64,000 bases of DNA from Candidatus Bathyarchaeota archaeon (GTDB lineage: Archaea > Thermoproteota > Bathyarchaeia > Bathyarchaeales > Bathycorpusculaceae), in assembly GCA_026014725.1 (NCBI GenBank), contig JAOZHV010000059.1:273558-337557 (forward strand). The letters are read 5' to 3'. Every line of letters starts with the position of its first letter. Position 1 is the stretch's first letter. The position numbers and the translations under genes were made by a program. Under the pieces are notes generated by a model, which searched no databases, had not been told where the DNA came from, and was given only the letters and a program-made list of their open reading frames with translations. Positions 53,090 to 61,280 of the stretch are shown here, in pieces.

Positions 53090-53470
53090 GCAGTGTTTGT
53101 TTAAACGGTTCTTTTATTTATTGTTAGATGTTTAACGGAGCTTTTTTTCCTAATAAGCGTTCCCCACATCTGCCTGTAAATCAAATAATTTATGTCGCGC
53201 TTCTTTAGCAAGTAAGGGTGGCGATGTGTTTTAGCCATGTTATGGTTTATGCGCGCACTTAAGCATTTTTTTACACTTTTTTCCATCGGGCTTTTTTTAG
53301 AGTTTTTGAGATTTAGAAACCATTGTGTGCAATAGGTTTAATAAACCACAAATCTTAAATATTAGGTCTGTTCCTTTGCTTAGTTTGCGCGGGCCGAATG
53401 TACTATTTCTAGCCAGATTGGCCTATGGTGACGGTTCTACGCATGTTGATTAGAAGAGGTAGATGAAAGG
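53090..53470. other. 381-bp intergenic region upstream of tfb
   Basis: This holds the 5' flank of tRNA-Gln and the promoter side of tfb. A 61-codon minus-strand ORF (53101-53286) is open but has no recognisable features. A GC-rich patch (GCGCGGGCCGAATG, near 53387-53400) precedes tfb. No RNA gene other than the tRNA was recognised. Confidence 0.35.
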
Positions 53471-54409
53471 TTGAGTAAAAAGGAAACACGGACTGCACAG
53501 CGTTTAGCTGATAAGTGTCCAGAATGCGGTAGCGATAATTTGGTTCATGATTACGATACTGGTGAGACGGTTTGTGGCGATTGTGGTTTGGTTTTGTATG
53601 AACAGATGATGGATAAAGGACCTGAGTGGCGTGCGTTTACGCAAGAAGAGAAAGCATCCAGGAGCCGTGTTGGCGTTCCCACGTCTTATTCGGTTCATGA
53701 TAAAGGTTTGTCTACGGCTATTAGTCAAGTGGACAGGGATGCTTTTGGGCGCAAGTTGCCGTTGTCTACGCGTTTGCAGATGTGGCGGCTTAGGAAATGG
53801 CAGATTCGAAGCAGGGTTCATTCCTCTATTGATCGGAATCTTGCGCAAGCCATGGCGGAACTTGACCGTTTATCTGATAAAGTTTACATTCCACCACCGA
53901 TTAAGGAGAAAGCTGCTGTAGTTTACCGAAAAGCGCTCGATAAGGGTCTTGTTCGTGGCAGGTCTATTGCTGCGATTGCTGCGGCGGCGTTGTATGCTGC
54001 TTGTCGTGGAAGCGGAACACCTCGGACTTTGCGAGAAATTGCTGAAGCCAGCCTTGTTGATAAAAAGGATGTGGCGCGATGCTATCGGTTGTTGTTGCGT
54101 GAGCTTGAGGTGCATATGCCGATTGCTGATCCCTTGACGTATGTTTCAAAGATTGCTGAGAAAACTGGGATTTCTGGTAAGACTCAGGGTGCTGCGATTC
54201 AGATTTTGCGTGATGCAAGACGTAAGCGTGCTGCTGCGGGAAAAGACCCGATGGGGTTGGCTGCTGCGGCGCTGTATATTGCTTGTTTGCAGAATAACGA
54301 GAAGAAGACTCAAAAAGACATCGCTGAGGCTGCTGGTGTGACTGAGGTTACGGTTCGTAACCGCTATAAGACACTTAAGAAGCAGTTGAATTTGGAGTTG
54401 CCTGATTAA
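53471..54409 (+). CDS. tfb: transcription initiation factor B (TFB)
   Basis: A 312-residue TFIIB homolog that bridges TBP-DNA and RNA polymerase. The N-terminal zinc ribbon has Cys16/Cys19 (CPECGS) and Cys35/Cys38 (CGDCGLVL). The B-reader region (GPEWRAFTQEEKASRSRVG) is followed by two cyclin folds (RSIAAIAAAALYAACRGSGTPRTLREIA and DPMGLAAAALYIACLQNNEKKTQKDIAEAAGVTEVTVRNRYK, read in parts). The start is TTG 53471. Its stop overlaps the convergent Zn-ribbon gene by 4 bp. Confidence 0.97.
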   Translation: MSKKETRTAQRLADKCPECGSDNLVHDYDTGETVCGDCGLVLYEQMMDKGPEWRAFTQEEKASRSRVGVPTSYSVHDKGLSTAISQVDRDAFGRKLPLSTRLQMWRLRKWQIRSRVHSSIDRNLAQAMAELDRLSDKVYIPPPIKEKAAVVYRKALDKGLVRGRSIAAIAAAALYAACRGSGTPRTLREIAEASLVDKKDVARCYRLLLRELEVHMPIADPLTYVSKIAEKTGISGKTQGAAIQILRDARRKRAAAGKDPMGLAAAALYIACLQNNEKKTQKDIAEAAGVTEVTVRNRYKTLKKQLNLELPD

Positions 54410-54642
54410 GGCATTTTTTTCTTTTTTAAAATTGTTTTTTCTTGGTTTTCTTTTTCGAGTTCCATTACGATTGTGCCTACGTATCCGCATTGTTCGCAGT
54501 AGTATTGTCTTGGTGTTAGCCCGATTGCGAGTGTGCTTGTGAGTTGTATTTTTGGGCTTGCGCATCTTGGGCAAAATATTGCAGTTGGTTTTTTGTGGTT
54601 TGTGTTTTTTAGGATTTCGCGGATGGGGTCTAGTTTTTTCAT
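54406..54642 (-). CDS. small zinc-ribbon protein
   Basis: A 78-residue protein with CPRCASPKIQ and YYCEQCGYVG, forming one C-x2-C...C-x2-C zinc ribbon as in RPB9/TFS-like or ribosome-associated proteins. The ends are basic (LKKKKMP). The exact family is not certain. It is on the minus strand downstream of aIF1 by 40 bp, so it is probably co-expressed with translation or transcription genes. The ATG at 54642 is plausible. Confidence 0.75.
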   Translation of the reverse strand: MKKLDPIREILKNTNHKKPTAIFCPRCASPKIQLTSTLAIGLTPRQYYCEQCGYVGTIVMELEKENQEKTILKKKKMP

Positions 54643-54682
54643 GAGAAGGATTGCACCTTTTGGTTTGGGTTGTTTTGCGGGC

Positions 54683-54991
54683 TTACTGGAGTTCGATGTT
54701 TTCTTGTGGGTAACCGATTTTTATGAGGTAGTCTTTGACTCTGTCGCGGTGGTCGCCTTGGAGCATGATTTGCCCGTTTTTGTGGGTTCCGCCACATGCG
54801 CAGTAAGATTTGAGTTTTTGTGCGACGTTGGATAAGTTGGAGTTTTTGTCGTCCATGCCGTCGATGATGGTTGTTGCTTTGCCGAATTTTCGGGTTTCGA
54901 GGCGTATGCGGATTCGTTGTTGTTCTTTTTCAATTTCTCCGCAGACGCATAGGTCTTTTGGTAGTCCGCATGTTGAACAAACTTCAGCCAT
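54683..54991 (-). CDS. translation initiation factor aIF1 (SUI1 family)
   Basis: A 102-residue SUI1 protein. An N-terminal Zn knuckle (VCSTCGLPKDLCVCGEI) precedes the SUI1 fold with RKFGKATTIIDGMD, SYCACGGTHKNGQIMLQGDH and the final YLIKIGYPQENIE. aIF1 acts in start-codon selection on the small ribosomal subunit. The ATG at 54991 lies about 30 bp from a TATA box (CTTATATACA on the minus strand near 55021-55031), which indicates a leaderless or near-leaderless mRNA. Confidence 0.95.
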   Translation of the reverse strand: MAEVCSTCGLPKDLCVCGEIEKEQQRIRIRLETRKFGKATTIIDGMDDKNSNLSNVAQKLKSYCACGGTHKNGQIMLQGDHRDRVKDYLIKIGYPQENIELQ

Positions 54992-55287
54992 GATATTGTC
55001 ATCAGTGAATTGGTGTTGGGTGTATATAAGAGTTTTAGGTGTTTTTGGTTTGTTTTTTTCTTATAGTTTGTTGTTGAGTGGGGTTCTTAGTACAACATCA
55101 ACCTGTGGGTTGTTTGGAACGTTGTTTTTTATGTTGACGTTTGGTTTAGGGCTACTTGTTGGTTGCGGGTTTGCACAAGCAGTTCTGTTAGGCTTGGGGG
55201 CTTTGTATTGTAAATTGGTAGTACTTTTTATTTTGGTAGGAATTTGTTTATATGGTAGTGCATGCATTTCTATTGCAGGGAATCGTG
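54992..55287. other. 296-bp T-rich intergenic region
   Basis: This contains the aIF1 TATA element near its left end and the upstream flank of the antitoxin gene at its right end. The + strand is open and very hydrophobic in one frame (GTLFFMLTFGLGLLVGCGF and similar), but there is no ribosome-binding site and the frame runs through the aIF1 antisense region. A small membrane protein cannot be excluded, yet base composition alone can explain it. Confidence 0.35.
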
Positions 55288-55515
55288 ATGCAGAAAACAG
55301 TTAAAGTCACAAGAAAAGGGCAAACAACCATCCCCGCTGAAATCAGAAAAAAGCTCCAAATAAAAGAAGGCGATGTTTTGGCAGTGGAAACTGTTGATCA
55401 AACAGTGATGTTTAAACGTGTACCCAAACTGGAGGAACTCGCAGGAGTTTTCGCGGGAACAGCTGACATTAATGAGATAAAGAAAGAATTAGATAAGCTA
55501 CGTGAGGAATACTAG
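55288..55515 (+). CDS. AbrB/MazE-type antitoxin (VapB-like)
   Basis: A 75-residue SpoVT/AbrB swapped-hairpin DNA-binding protein: QKTVKVTRKGQTTIPAEIRKKLQIKEGD followed by VLAVETVDQTVMFKRV (read in parts). A helical C-terminal tail (INEIKKELDKLREEY) probably wraps the toxin. The ATG at 55288 is preferred over an upstream GTG/ATG at 55252 because the AbrB fold begins there. It is followed after 3 bp by a PIN-domain toxin gene, a standard VapBC layout. Confidence 0.9.
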   Translation: MQKTVKVTRKGQTTIPAEIRKKLQIKEGDVLAVETVDQTVMFKRVPKLEELAGVFAGTADINEIKKELDKLREEY

Positions 55516-55518
55516 TTT

Positions 55519-55917
55519 TTGAAGCAAGTGCTAGACAGTCGCTTTCTTTTAGAGCACTTTTACTCTCAAGACACAGAAATGCGGCAGAAAACTAACCAAA
55601 AAATGAGGGAGTTAACGCAAACCGCCAAGGGAATCATCCCAGCGATAGTAATCCTTGAAGTAATCCAGTTTATTCACTCAAGAAAGGGCAAAGAAAGCGC
55701 AGAAATGGTTTATCGCTCAATCAATGCAAGCGGATTAAAAATAGAAGGGTTAAGTTCATCCATTGCTAAGGAAGCAGGCTTCCTAAAAAGCCTCTACAAA
55801 CACGTTCCAATAGGCGACTGCATCATAGCAGCCACAGCCATAAAAAACCAAGCAAAAATAATCTCCGACGACCCGCACTTCGACACAATAAAAGAAACCA
55901 AACGAATCTGGCTCTAG
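55519..55917 (+). CDS. PIN-domain RNase toxin (VapC-like)
   Basis: A 132-residue PIN domain with acidic active-site residues Asp6 (VLDSRFL), Glu47 (AIVILEVIQ), Asp100 (VPIGDCIIAAT) and Asp117/118 (IISDDPHFD). It probably cleaves tRNA or rRNA and is held inactive by the AbrB-type antitoxin. The start is TTG 55519, three bases after the antitoxin stop. The pair marks the left edge of the AT-rich accessory island. Confidence 0.9.
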   Translation: MKQVLDSRFLLEHFYSQDTEMRQKTNQKMRELTQTAKGIIPAIVILEVIQFIHSRKGKESAEMVYRSINASGLKIEGLSSSIAKEAGFLKSLYKHVPIGDCIIAATAIKNQAKIISDDPHFDTIKETKRIWL

Positions 55918-56104
55918 CATGCATCCAAAAAGTATGCCGATACTTGGACTGACAAATCAATGTCAGGATGGTTTATTATCAAACAAAACAGAAAAGCAAC
56001 CACCAAAAACGCAACAATTATCTAACGGTTGTTTTTATTAAGCAAAAGAACACTTGGTTCCTAACCGAAAAAGAGATATCTTGGAATAGTGCTATAAGGG
56101 ATGT

Positions 56105-57139
56105 GTGCTTAAAGAACCTGAATTTCCCTCGACTAGATTCATAGGTAGCAAGACGAAGATTCTTGATTGGATATGGCAGTGCATCCAAGACTTAAATTTT
56201 GAGAAAACGCTCGAACCTTTTGGAGGAACAGGGGCGTTTTCTTTTTATGCGAAGAAAAAGAGAAAAACCGTATATTACAACGATATACTGACATATAATT
56301 ACAATTCTGGTCTAGCCCTAATAGAGAACTCTAGCATTCGACCCTCATTCTTTGAAATAGAGAATTGCTTAAAGTTTAACGCTAATCAAAAATATTCTTG
56401 TTTCATAAGTAAAACTTTCCAAGATATTTATTTTACCAATGGAGAAAACGCGTGGTTAGATGTCGTTGTTCAAAATATCAACCTTGTCGAAGATAAGTAC
56501 AAGAAAGCCATACTGATAGCCGCATTAGGTCAAGCATGCCTTATTAAAAGACCGTTCAATCTTTTTCATAGGAAAAACCTTTATTTAAGGTTAAATAATG
56601 TGGAAAGAACTTTCAATAATAAAACTTGCTGGGATACTAATTTCGAATTTTACTTCAAGAAATTTATTGATCAATATAATAATGCCGTATTTTCAAATGG
56701 AAAATGCAACAAGGCTACAAATCTAGACGTGTTTGACCTTTCTACCGATTTTGATCTTGTGTACCTCGATCCGCCCTACATGTCTGGGCACGGGGTAAAT
56801 TACCTCGAGATGTACCACTTTCTCGAGGGGATAGTGAGTTATGATAATTGGTCAGAAAAGATTGACTACACGAGAAAGAACAGAGCCATGAGAAAAAATC
56901 CAAAAATCGATGCATGGACTAGGAAAGAAAATATTCCCCACTTGTTAGAAAAGGTAATAGAAAAATTCTCGGGCAGTAAAGTCATATTATCGTATCGAGG
57001 CGATGGATATCCATCCAAAAGAAAAATCTCCAATTTGTTTTTGAAATATACGGGCAAAAAACCCGCGATATATTCAATCCCTTATAAGTATGTTCTTAGC
57101 GAAAGAAAAGTAAGCGAAATTCTTTTTGTGTCAGAGTAA
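56105..57139 (+). CDS. Dam-type DNA adenine-N6 methyltransferase
   Basis: A 344-residue class alpha N6-adenine methyltransferase. The N-terminal RFIGSKTKILDWI matches the Dam start, the SAM-binding LEPFGGTGAFSF is motif I (about residues 37-46), and the catalytic DPPY (residues 222-225) lies in FDLVYLDPPYMSGHG. It probably methylates adenine in a short site. No restriction enzyme is evident nearby, so it is an orphan unless its partner is the convergent GHKL operon, whose end is 13 bp away. The start is GTG 56105. The gene is AT-rich relative to the Dph6-like gene at 60.5 kb. Confidence 0.9.
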   Translation: MLKEPEFPSTRFIGSKTKILDWIWQCIQDLNFEKTLEPFGGTGAFSFYAKKKRKTVYYNDILTYNYNSGLALIENSSIRPSFFEIENCLKFNANQKYSCFISKTFQDIYFTNGENAWLDVVVQNINLVEDKYKKAILIAALGQACLIKRPFNLFHRKNLYLRLNNVERTFNNKTCWDTNFEFYFKKFIDQYNNAVFSNGKCNKATNLDVFDLSTDFDLVYLDPPYMSGHGVNYLEMYHFLEGIVSYDNWSEKIDYTRKNRAMRKNPKIDAWTRKENIPHLLEKVIEKFSGSKVILSYRGDGYPSKRKISNLFLKYTGKKPAIYSIPYKYVLSERKVSEILFVSE

Positions 57140-57152
57140 ATTTAGAACTATA

Positions 57153-57908
57153 TTAGAGCCCAAGACGCTCTCTCAATTTATCATTATAAAAGTCGCCAAT
57201 AGCAACATCTAATATTTTAGATTTATCACCTGTTTGCATTTTTTTAAAAGTGGTGGTAAACCCTAAAGTTAGCAAGATGTTCAAGTATGTATTAGTTTGA
57301 CAAAAGAAATCTTTCCATTCTATATATTTTGCGCTGTCATATTTTGGTGAATACCCTGTGGTTGTCTGCAATCTTTTCGCATGAGTATGAATTGAACCTG
57401 AGAGGTTTCTATACAATTCAGTTACCCATTTCCGATTAAACTTGAAAAGATCCATATCGTCCATAGCACATAATTGCTCAAAATCCAAAAAAAGGGTACC
57501 AAAATAATCCCATCCACCCCAAACATCATTTCTCTCATCTTGACCAAATTTTTGCCCAAGTTTCCACCAATTATATTCCGTCGGATGGGTGGAAAAATAA
57601 ATTAAACGAAGACCAGTTTCAAGAGCACTTCGTAAAGACATGTTTGCATGCTTATAAAGACCCATATTTGCAAAGGTTATTGAAACGTAAATATCCATCC
57701 AAACCTCAGGAATCAACTCTTTAGCGGCGGGCACGCTTTGAAGCTTATTATTCCAAATATAAAGTGCGCTAAGTTGCTCTAATAATTTTTCAGTCTCGGA
57801 TGCATGTTCATCCAATGATTTACACCAGTTTTTTCTACTCCAATCACGCTGGTTCTCATAAATTAACCGGGTGGCCTCACCAAGATCTCTTAATACCAAC
57901 CGCTTCAT
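57153..57908 (-). CDS. alpha-helical protein of unknown family with R-N-x5-H motif
   Basis: A 251-residue protein, not assigned to a family. It is almost entirely helical. It contains YKHANMSLRSALETGLRLIYF, a helix typical of HEPN-like or related helical proteins, and later VTELYRNLSGSIHTHAKRL, in which Arg167-Asn168 and His174 give an R-x6-H spacing permitted for HEPN RNases. The RNase idea is inference from the motif only. It is the last gene of the three-gene GHKL operon and overlaps the middle gene by 4 bp. If the operon is defensive, this is the likely effector. Confidence 0.6.
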   Translation of the reverse strand: MKRLVLRDLGEATRLIYENQRDWSRKNWCKSLDEHASETEKLLEQLSALYIWNNKLQSVPAAKELIPEVWMDIYVSITFANMGLYKHANMSLRSALETGLRLIYFSTHPTEYNWWKLGQKFGQDERNDVWGGWDYFGTLFLDFEQLCAMDDMDLFKFNRKWVTELYRNLSGSIHTHAKRLQTTTGYSPKYDSAKYIEWKDFFCQTNTYLNILLTLGFTTTFKKMQTGDKSKILDVAIGDFYNDKLRERLGL

Positions 57909-58642
57909 AGTTGCTCACATGGTTTAAATATACCACAGACAGAATATAGTTTTTGTCCATTCAATAAGTCAGAAACCTTTCTTCTCAAATCCACTGTGAA
58001 ATTAAACTTTAATGCAAATTGCATTAAGACATTTTCAATAATAGAAATTTTATCTTTAGCTTCTACCGTATTTGTAGGGAGGTCAATTACAGTTAAACCA
58101 GCCCAATTTTGAAAGTGAATATTATCTGACGCCTGCTTTATGATTTCGCAATTCAAGGTTTGTGCGTCTATAACTGTTGTATAAATGAATACAAAAACGA
58201 TATCTTCTTTTCTTTGTTTTTGTGCTACAAGTAAGTGTTCTATGCAAGTGATCTCTTGTTCTAAACGTGTTTCTGTGTCTATTGAGCTCTGACGACTAAA
58301 ATCAATAATCAAAGCATCGAACGGCAGGTATGGCGCTAAATTTTCTGTATTCTGCAGTGGAGAATCCTGAAACCGAGATGCGCCAATGATCTTTATCGGA
58401 CAATATGTCTCTAATCGTGCAGCCTTTGGAAAAGTCTCTGTCCAAGCAAAAATTTCTTCTTTATTTGTTAATCTTGAATTTATATAAGCAGTTATTTCTT
58501 TATTGCCATTTTCATCGGTAAATACAAGAATCTTCATTTTTTTGTTTCTTCTTAAAGGATAAAGTTGGGCTCCGCCCTCCCGTAGCAAAGGTAGCCATAA
58601 CTCATCAAGAAATTCTCTTCTAACGGTTACGACGGAAGCCAA
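57905..58642 (-). CDS. unknown protein, middle gene of the GHKL operon
   Basis: A 245-residue protein of no recognised family. An N-terminal stretch of about 35 residues precedes MKILVFTDENGNKEITAYIN, a beta-alpha start like that of receiver or Rossmann-type domains. This is followed by FDALIIDFSRQSSID and DIVFVFIYTTVID, which look like further core strands with acidic ends. A degenerate receiver or TIR/nucleotidyl-type fold is conceivable but unproven. The start is TTG 58642, directly abutting the stop of the ATPase gene, with AAGGG upstream. It overlaps the third gene by 4 bp. Confidence 0.55.
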   Translation of the reverse strand: MASVVTVRREFLDELWLPLLREGGAQLYPLRRNKKMKILVFTDENGNKEITAYINSRLTNKEEIFAWTETFPKAARLETYCPIKIIGASRFQDSPLQNTENLAPYLPFDALIIDFSRQSSIDTETRLEQEITCIEHLLVAQKQRKEDIVFVFIYTTVIDAQTLNCEIIKQASDNIHFQNWAGLTVIDLPTNTVEAKDKISIIENVLMQFALKFNFTVDLRRKVSDLLNGQKLYSVCGIFKPCEQL

Positions 58643-60337
58643 TTAGAACCCTTCTTTTTCATCCTCTCCGCTAATAAACACTTTCATCAGCAATTTCTCA
58701 ATTTGAGTGAGAATTTTTGGGTCCTTTTCATATAGTATTAGGTATAAACCAAGCGATAATTCTTTGACCACTCTTTCACTTAACCCGCAATTGAATAAAG
58801 GATGTGAAAGATTGAAGAAAACAGTGTTATCCGCAAGTTTACAAATGCTCGGTGTAATATCTATGTTCCAGTTTGAATATTCCACACGAAAAGTCCTGTT
58901 CAGGACGTTGACCTTTTCCGTAAAAGCAGGGTGCCTTTCATAAATAATCACACTTTTTTTGTCATGGCTTATCTCTATTGGCGGTTTATTTTCATCAACT
59001 TCAATCTGTTCAGCCTTAACTTTTATACCCTTTTCTTTTGTTAGAACCTCCTTCATTCTAGAAACAGGTGATGCCGATTCATGTCGTCTTCTTTTACTTC
59101 GGGAGATTGCATCTTTCGAAATCCTAAGACGCTCTTTTGGAAATTGAATTATTTCGGCTTTTTTGAGTTCCTCTAGCACTCGATCACTATCTTGTGTAAA
59201 AAGAAGACCTTCATAGATCTCCTTGTCTTCACGAGACTTATCTTCAAGTTTTTCATTCCATTCAGCCAGTTTTTTTCTGAAAAATGCTTGCAAATCAGCG
59301 ACTTCTTTGGTAAAAGAGAAACTATCCCTATCAATCATTAAGGAGTCTGCTAATCCTTCAAGGACGTGAATTTCACCTGTTAAATAATTGAGTTTCCCAG
59401 GAACTTTACCGGTTAATTTCGTAATTTCAAAGTCACTAGGCAAACCGATTCCGACATCACGTAATCTTATTTGAAAACCCTTTGCTTCTTCAGGTCGGAC
59501 TGAGGCAAAAGGGCACATTATTGCGTATTTAACTCGAATCTTACCAAATTTCTCCTCACCCTTTTCAAGAATCCGTGCATTTTCGGCAACATTTCTAAAA
59601 AGTTCCTCGCCATCTAACCAAACTCGAAGCGGTTTTCTGCCTTTATACGCAAAAAAATCCCTAAGGTCTTGATGCTCCTTTGGGTAAAGCAACGGGCAAT
59701 ATTGACTTAATGTCCATTTAAACTTCTCATAGCCGCTATATTCCTTTAGGCTTGAGCCTCTTAATTTCTTTGGTTCCCTTAATTCATTAAGTATATGCTT
59801 TTTGATTCCCTCGAGAATAATGATTGTTTCTCCTTGATTGTGAGGCAGGTCGCTCAAAGTAATTTTATAGGGAAACTCTGCAGTTTCACCAATGCCAAGT
59901 TGGAACGTTCCGCCCTTAAAAAATCTGCTTGAATCAATATCTAGCTGAATATTTTTGTCACTTTTTCGCTTTTTTGTAATTATGGTCACTTTTTCACAAT
60001 ACGGAAAAACAGCAACAGAACCTATTCCGAAAGTTCCAATTCTCTTTCTTCCTAACTCGTCAATTTCTTCAGATAAGGGTGTTGGACCACCTACGACCAG
60101 ATACTTTTCTTTCAAATCACCGAGATCCATTCCTTTTCCATTATCCCTTACAATGATTCTACCACTCAAAAGGTCAAGCCTAATTCTTACTTCAGTTGCT
60201 TGTGCATCATAAGCATTTGAAACTAGTTCCTTAACTGCTCTCGCGAAGTTTTGGTAAAGACCAATACTAAAATATTTTATTACCTCACTCGCAACAGTCA
60301 TCGGCAGTTTGCCTGTTTCTATTTCTTGTCCATCCAT
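58643..60337 (-). CDS. GHKL (MutL/Hsp90-like) ATPase, candidate defence protein
   Basis: A 564-residue ATPase with a clear Bergerat fold. The N-box is VKELVSNAYDAQAT (Glu, Asn and Asp for Mg-ATP), the G1 box is RDNGKGM (about residues 64-70), and the G2 lid is GRKRIGTFGIGSVAVF. A transducer domain follows with KYAIMCPFASVRPEEAKGF and a conserved LMIDRDSF. The C-terminal region has a coiled and basic segment (SKDAISRSKRRRHES) and a beta-rich end. There is no histidine-kinase phospho-acceptor box and no MutL endonuclease motif. The ATG at 60337 with GAGG ten bases upstream is preferred over a TTG two codons earlier. It heads a three-gene operon. Confidence 0.85.
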   Translation of the reverse strand: MDGQEIETGKLPMTVASEVIKYFSIGLYQNFARAVKELVSNAYDAQATEVRIRLDLLSGRIIVRDNGKGMDLGDLKEKYLVVGGPTPLSEEIDELGRKRIGTFGIGSVAVFPYCEKVTIITKKRKSDKNIQLDIDSSRFFKGGTFQLGIGETAEFPYKITLSDLPHNQGETIIILEGIKKHILNELREPKKLRGSSLKEYSGYEKFKWTLSQYCPLLYPKEHQDLRDFFAYKGRKPLRVWLDGEELFRNVAENARILEKGEEKFGKIRVKYAIMCPFASVRPEEAKGFQIRLRDVGIGLPSDFEITKLTGKVPGKLNYLTGEIHVLEGLADSLMIDRDSFSFTKEVADLQAFFRKKLAEWNEKLEDKSREDKEIYEGLLFTQDSDRVLEELKKAEIIQFPKERLRISKDAISRSKRRRHESASPVSRMKEVLTKEKGIKVKAEQIEVDENKPPIEISHDKKSVIIYERHPAFTEKVNVLNRTFRVEYSNWNIDITPSICKLADNTVFFNLSHPLFNCGLSERVVKELSLGLYLILYEKDPKILTQIEKLLMKVFISGEDEKEGF

Positions 60338-60561
60338 GATCAAACAACCTCAAACTAATTTAGAGAAATATCGGTAATCTCCACTTAAAATTTTCCCATA
60401 ATCCCAAATATCAGATAAATTAAGCTTTAAATCAAAAGATAAAATGTTTCAAGCATAGCCCTATATCTGGGACGCGTCGAAAAAATCGACTTTTCAAAGT
60501 TTTAGTTAGCGCAAAATTTTATTACTTACCGCTCCAAGTCTTTCTCCGATAAGGTGAGTTC

Positions 60562-61248
60562 ATGAAGGTTGTTGTTCATTGGGGCGGCGGCAAAGACAGT
60601 TGCTTTGCGTTGCATAAGGCTGTAGAGCGCGGTTTAGATGTTGACCGCCTTTTAACGTATGTTTATCGTGAGCCCTACATTTTTCATAGTTTCAAGCTCA
60701 TGGAGCTCCAGTCCCAAGCGCTGGGCATCCCTCAGCAGAAAGTCAAAATCAAAGATGCCATGAAAGACGTCTACAACGCGCTGGCACAGCTAAAGCGCGA
60801 GGGCATCGAGGGGTTGGTGACAGGCGACATCGCCAACATAAACCACAAGCCATTCTACGAGAACGCCTGCAAACAAATCGGGTTGGAACTGATTACGCCG
60901 CTTTGGAACCCAACGGGCAACCACGCAATCCTGCTCAACGAAGAACTCCAATCGGGCATCAAATTCATTTTTGGCTGCATCGACACCAAGTACGCCCGTG
61001 ACCTTGACGGCTTTGCAAAGAAGTGGCTGGGGCACGTATGTGACAGCGAATGCCAAAGGGAACTGTTAGCGGTCTGCGCCAAGAACAAGCTCGACCCATG
61101 CGGAGAAACGCCGACGGCGTGGTATCACACGATGGTTGTTGATGCTCCGCTCTTTAAGCAACAAATCGAAGTGGGCAAGTTAGATTTGAAAAAAGAGGGC
61201 AAAAACCGCTACATCGACATCAAAGAGGCAACTCTAAAACAAAAATAG
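60562..61248 (+). CDS. Dph6-like ATP pyrophosphatase (diphthine-ammonia ligase family)
   Basis: A 228-residue N-type ATP-pyrophosphatase of the DUF71 family. The PP-loop is VVVHWGGGKDSCFALHKA. EGLVTGDIANINHKPFYENACKQIGLELITPLW (read in parts) is characteristic of Dph6-type enzymes, and DPCGETPTAWYHTMVVDAP near the end matches the GE-x-GE-YHT block in altered form. Dph6 amidates diphthine on EF2. Archaea often have two such proteins, so a related amidation role is possible. AAGGTGAG precedes the ATG. Confidence 0.8.
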   Translation: MKVVVHWGGGKDSCFALHKAVERGLDVDRLLTYVYREPYIFHSFKLMELQSQALGIPQQKVKIKDAMKDVYNALAQLKREGIEGLVTGDIANINHKPFYENACKQIGLELITPLWNPTGNHAILLNEELQSGIKFIFGCIDTKYARDLDGFAKKWLGHVCDSECQRELLAVCAKNKLDPCGETPTAWYHTMVVDAPLFKQQIEVGKLDLKKEGKNRYIDIKEATLKQK

Positions 61249-61280
61249 CCCATACACAGCACATGTAAGTAGGCGAAACC

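Noticed and set aside
53101..53286. 61-codon minus-strand ORF between tRNA-Gln and tfb
   Set aside because: Basic peptide with no recognised motif, no clear ribosome-binding site and AT-rich composition that leaves many frames open. Not supported as a gene.
54810..55304. 164-codon + strand ORF with membrane-like C-terminal half
   Set aside because: Its first half is antisense to the well-supported aIF1 gene and the hydrophobic half is explained by T-rich DNA.
55918..56104. Possible attachment site or integrase remnant at the left side of the island
   Set aside because: No direct repeat with the right side, no tRNA 3'-end copy and no recombinase fragment were found.
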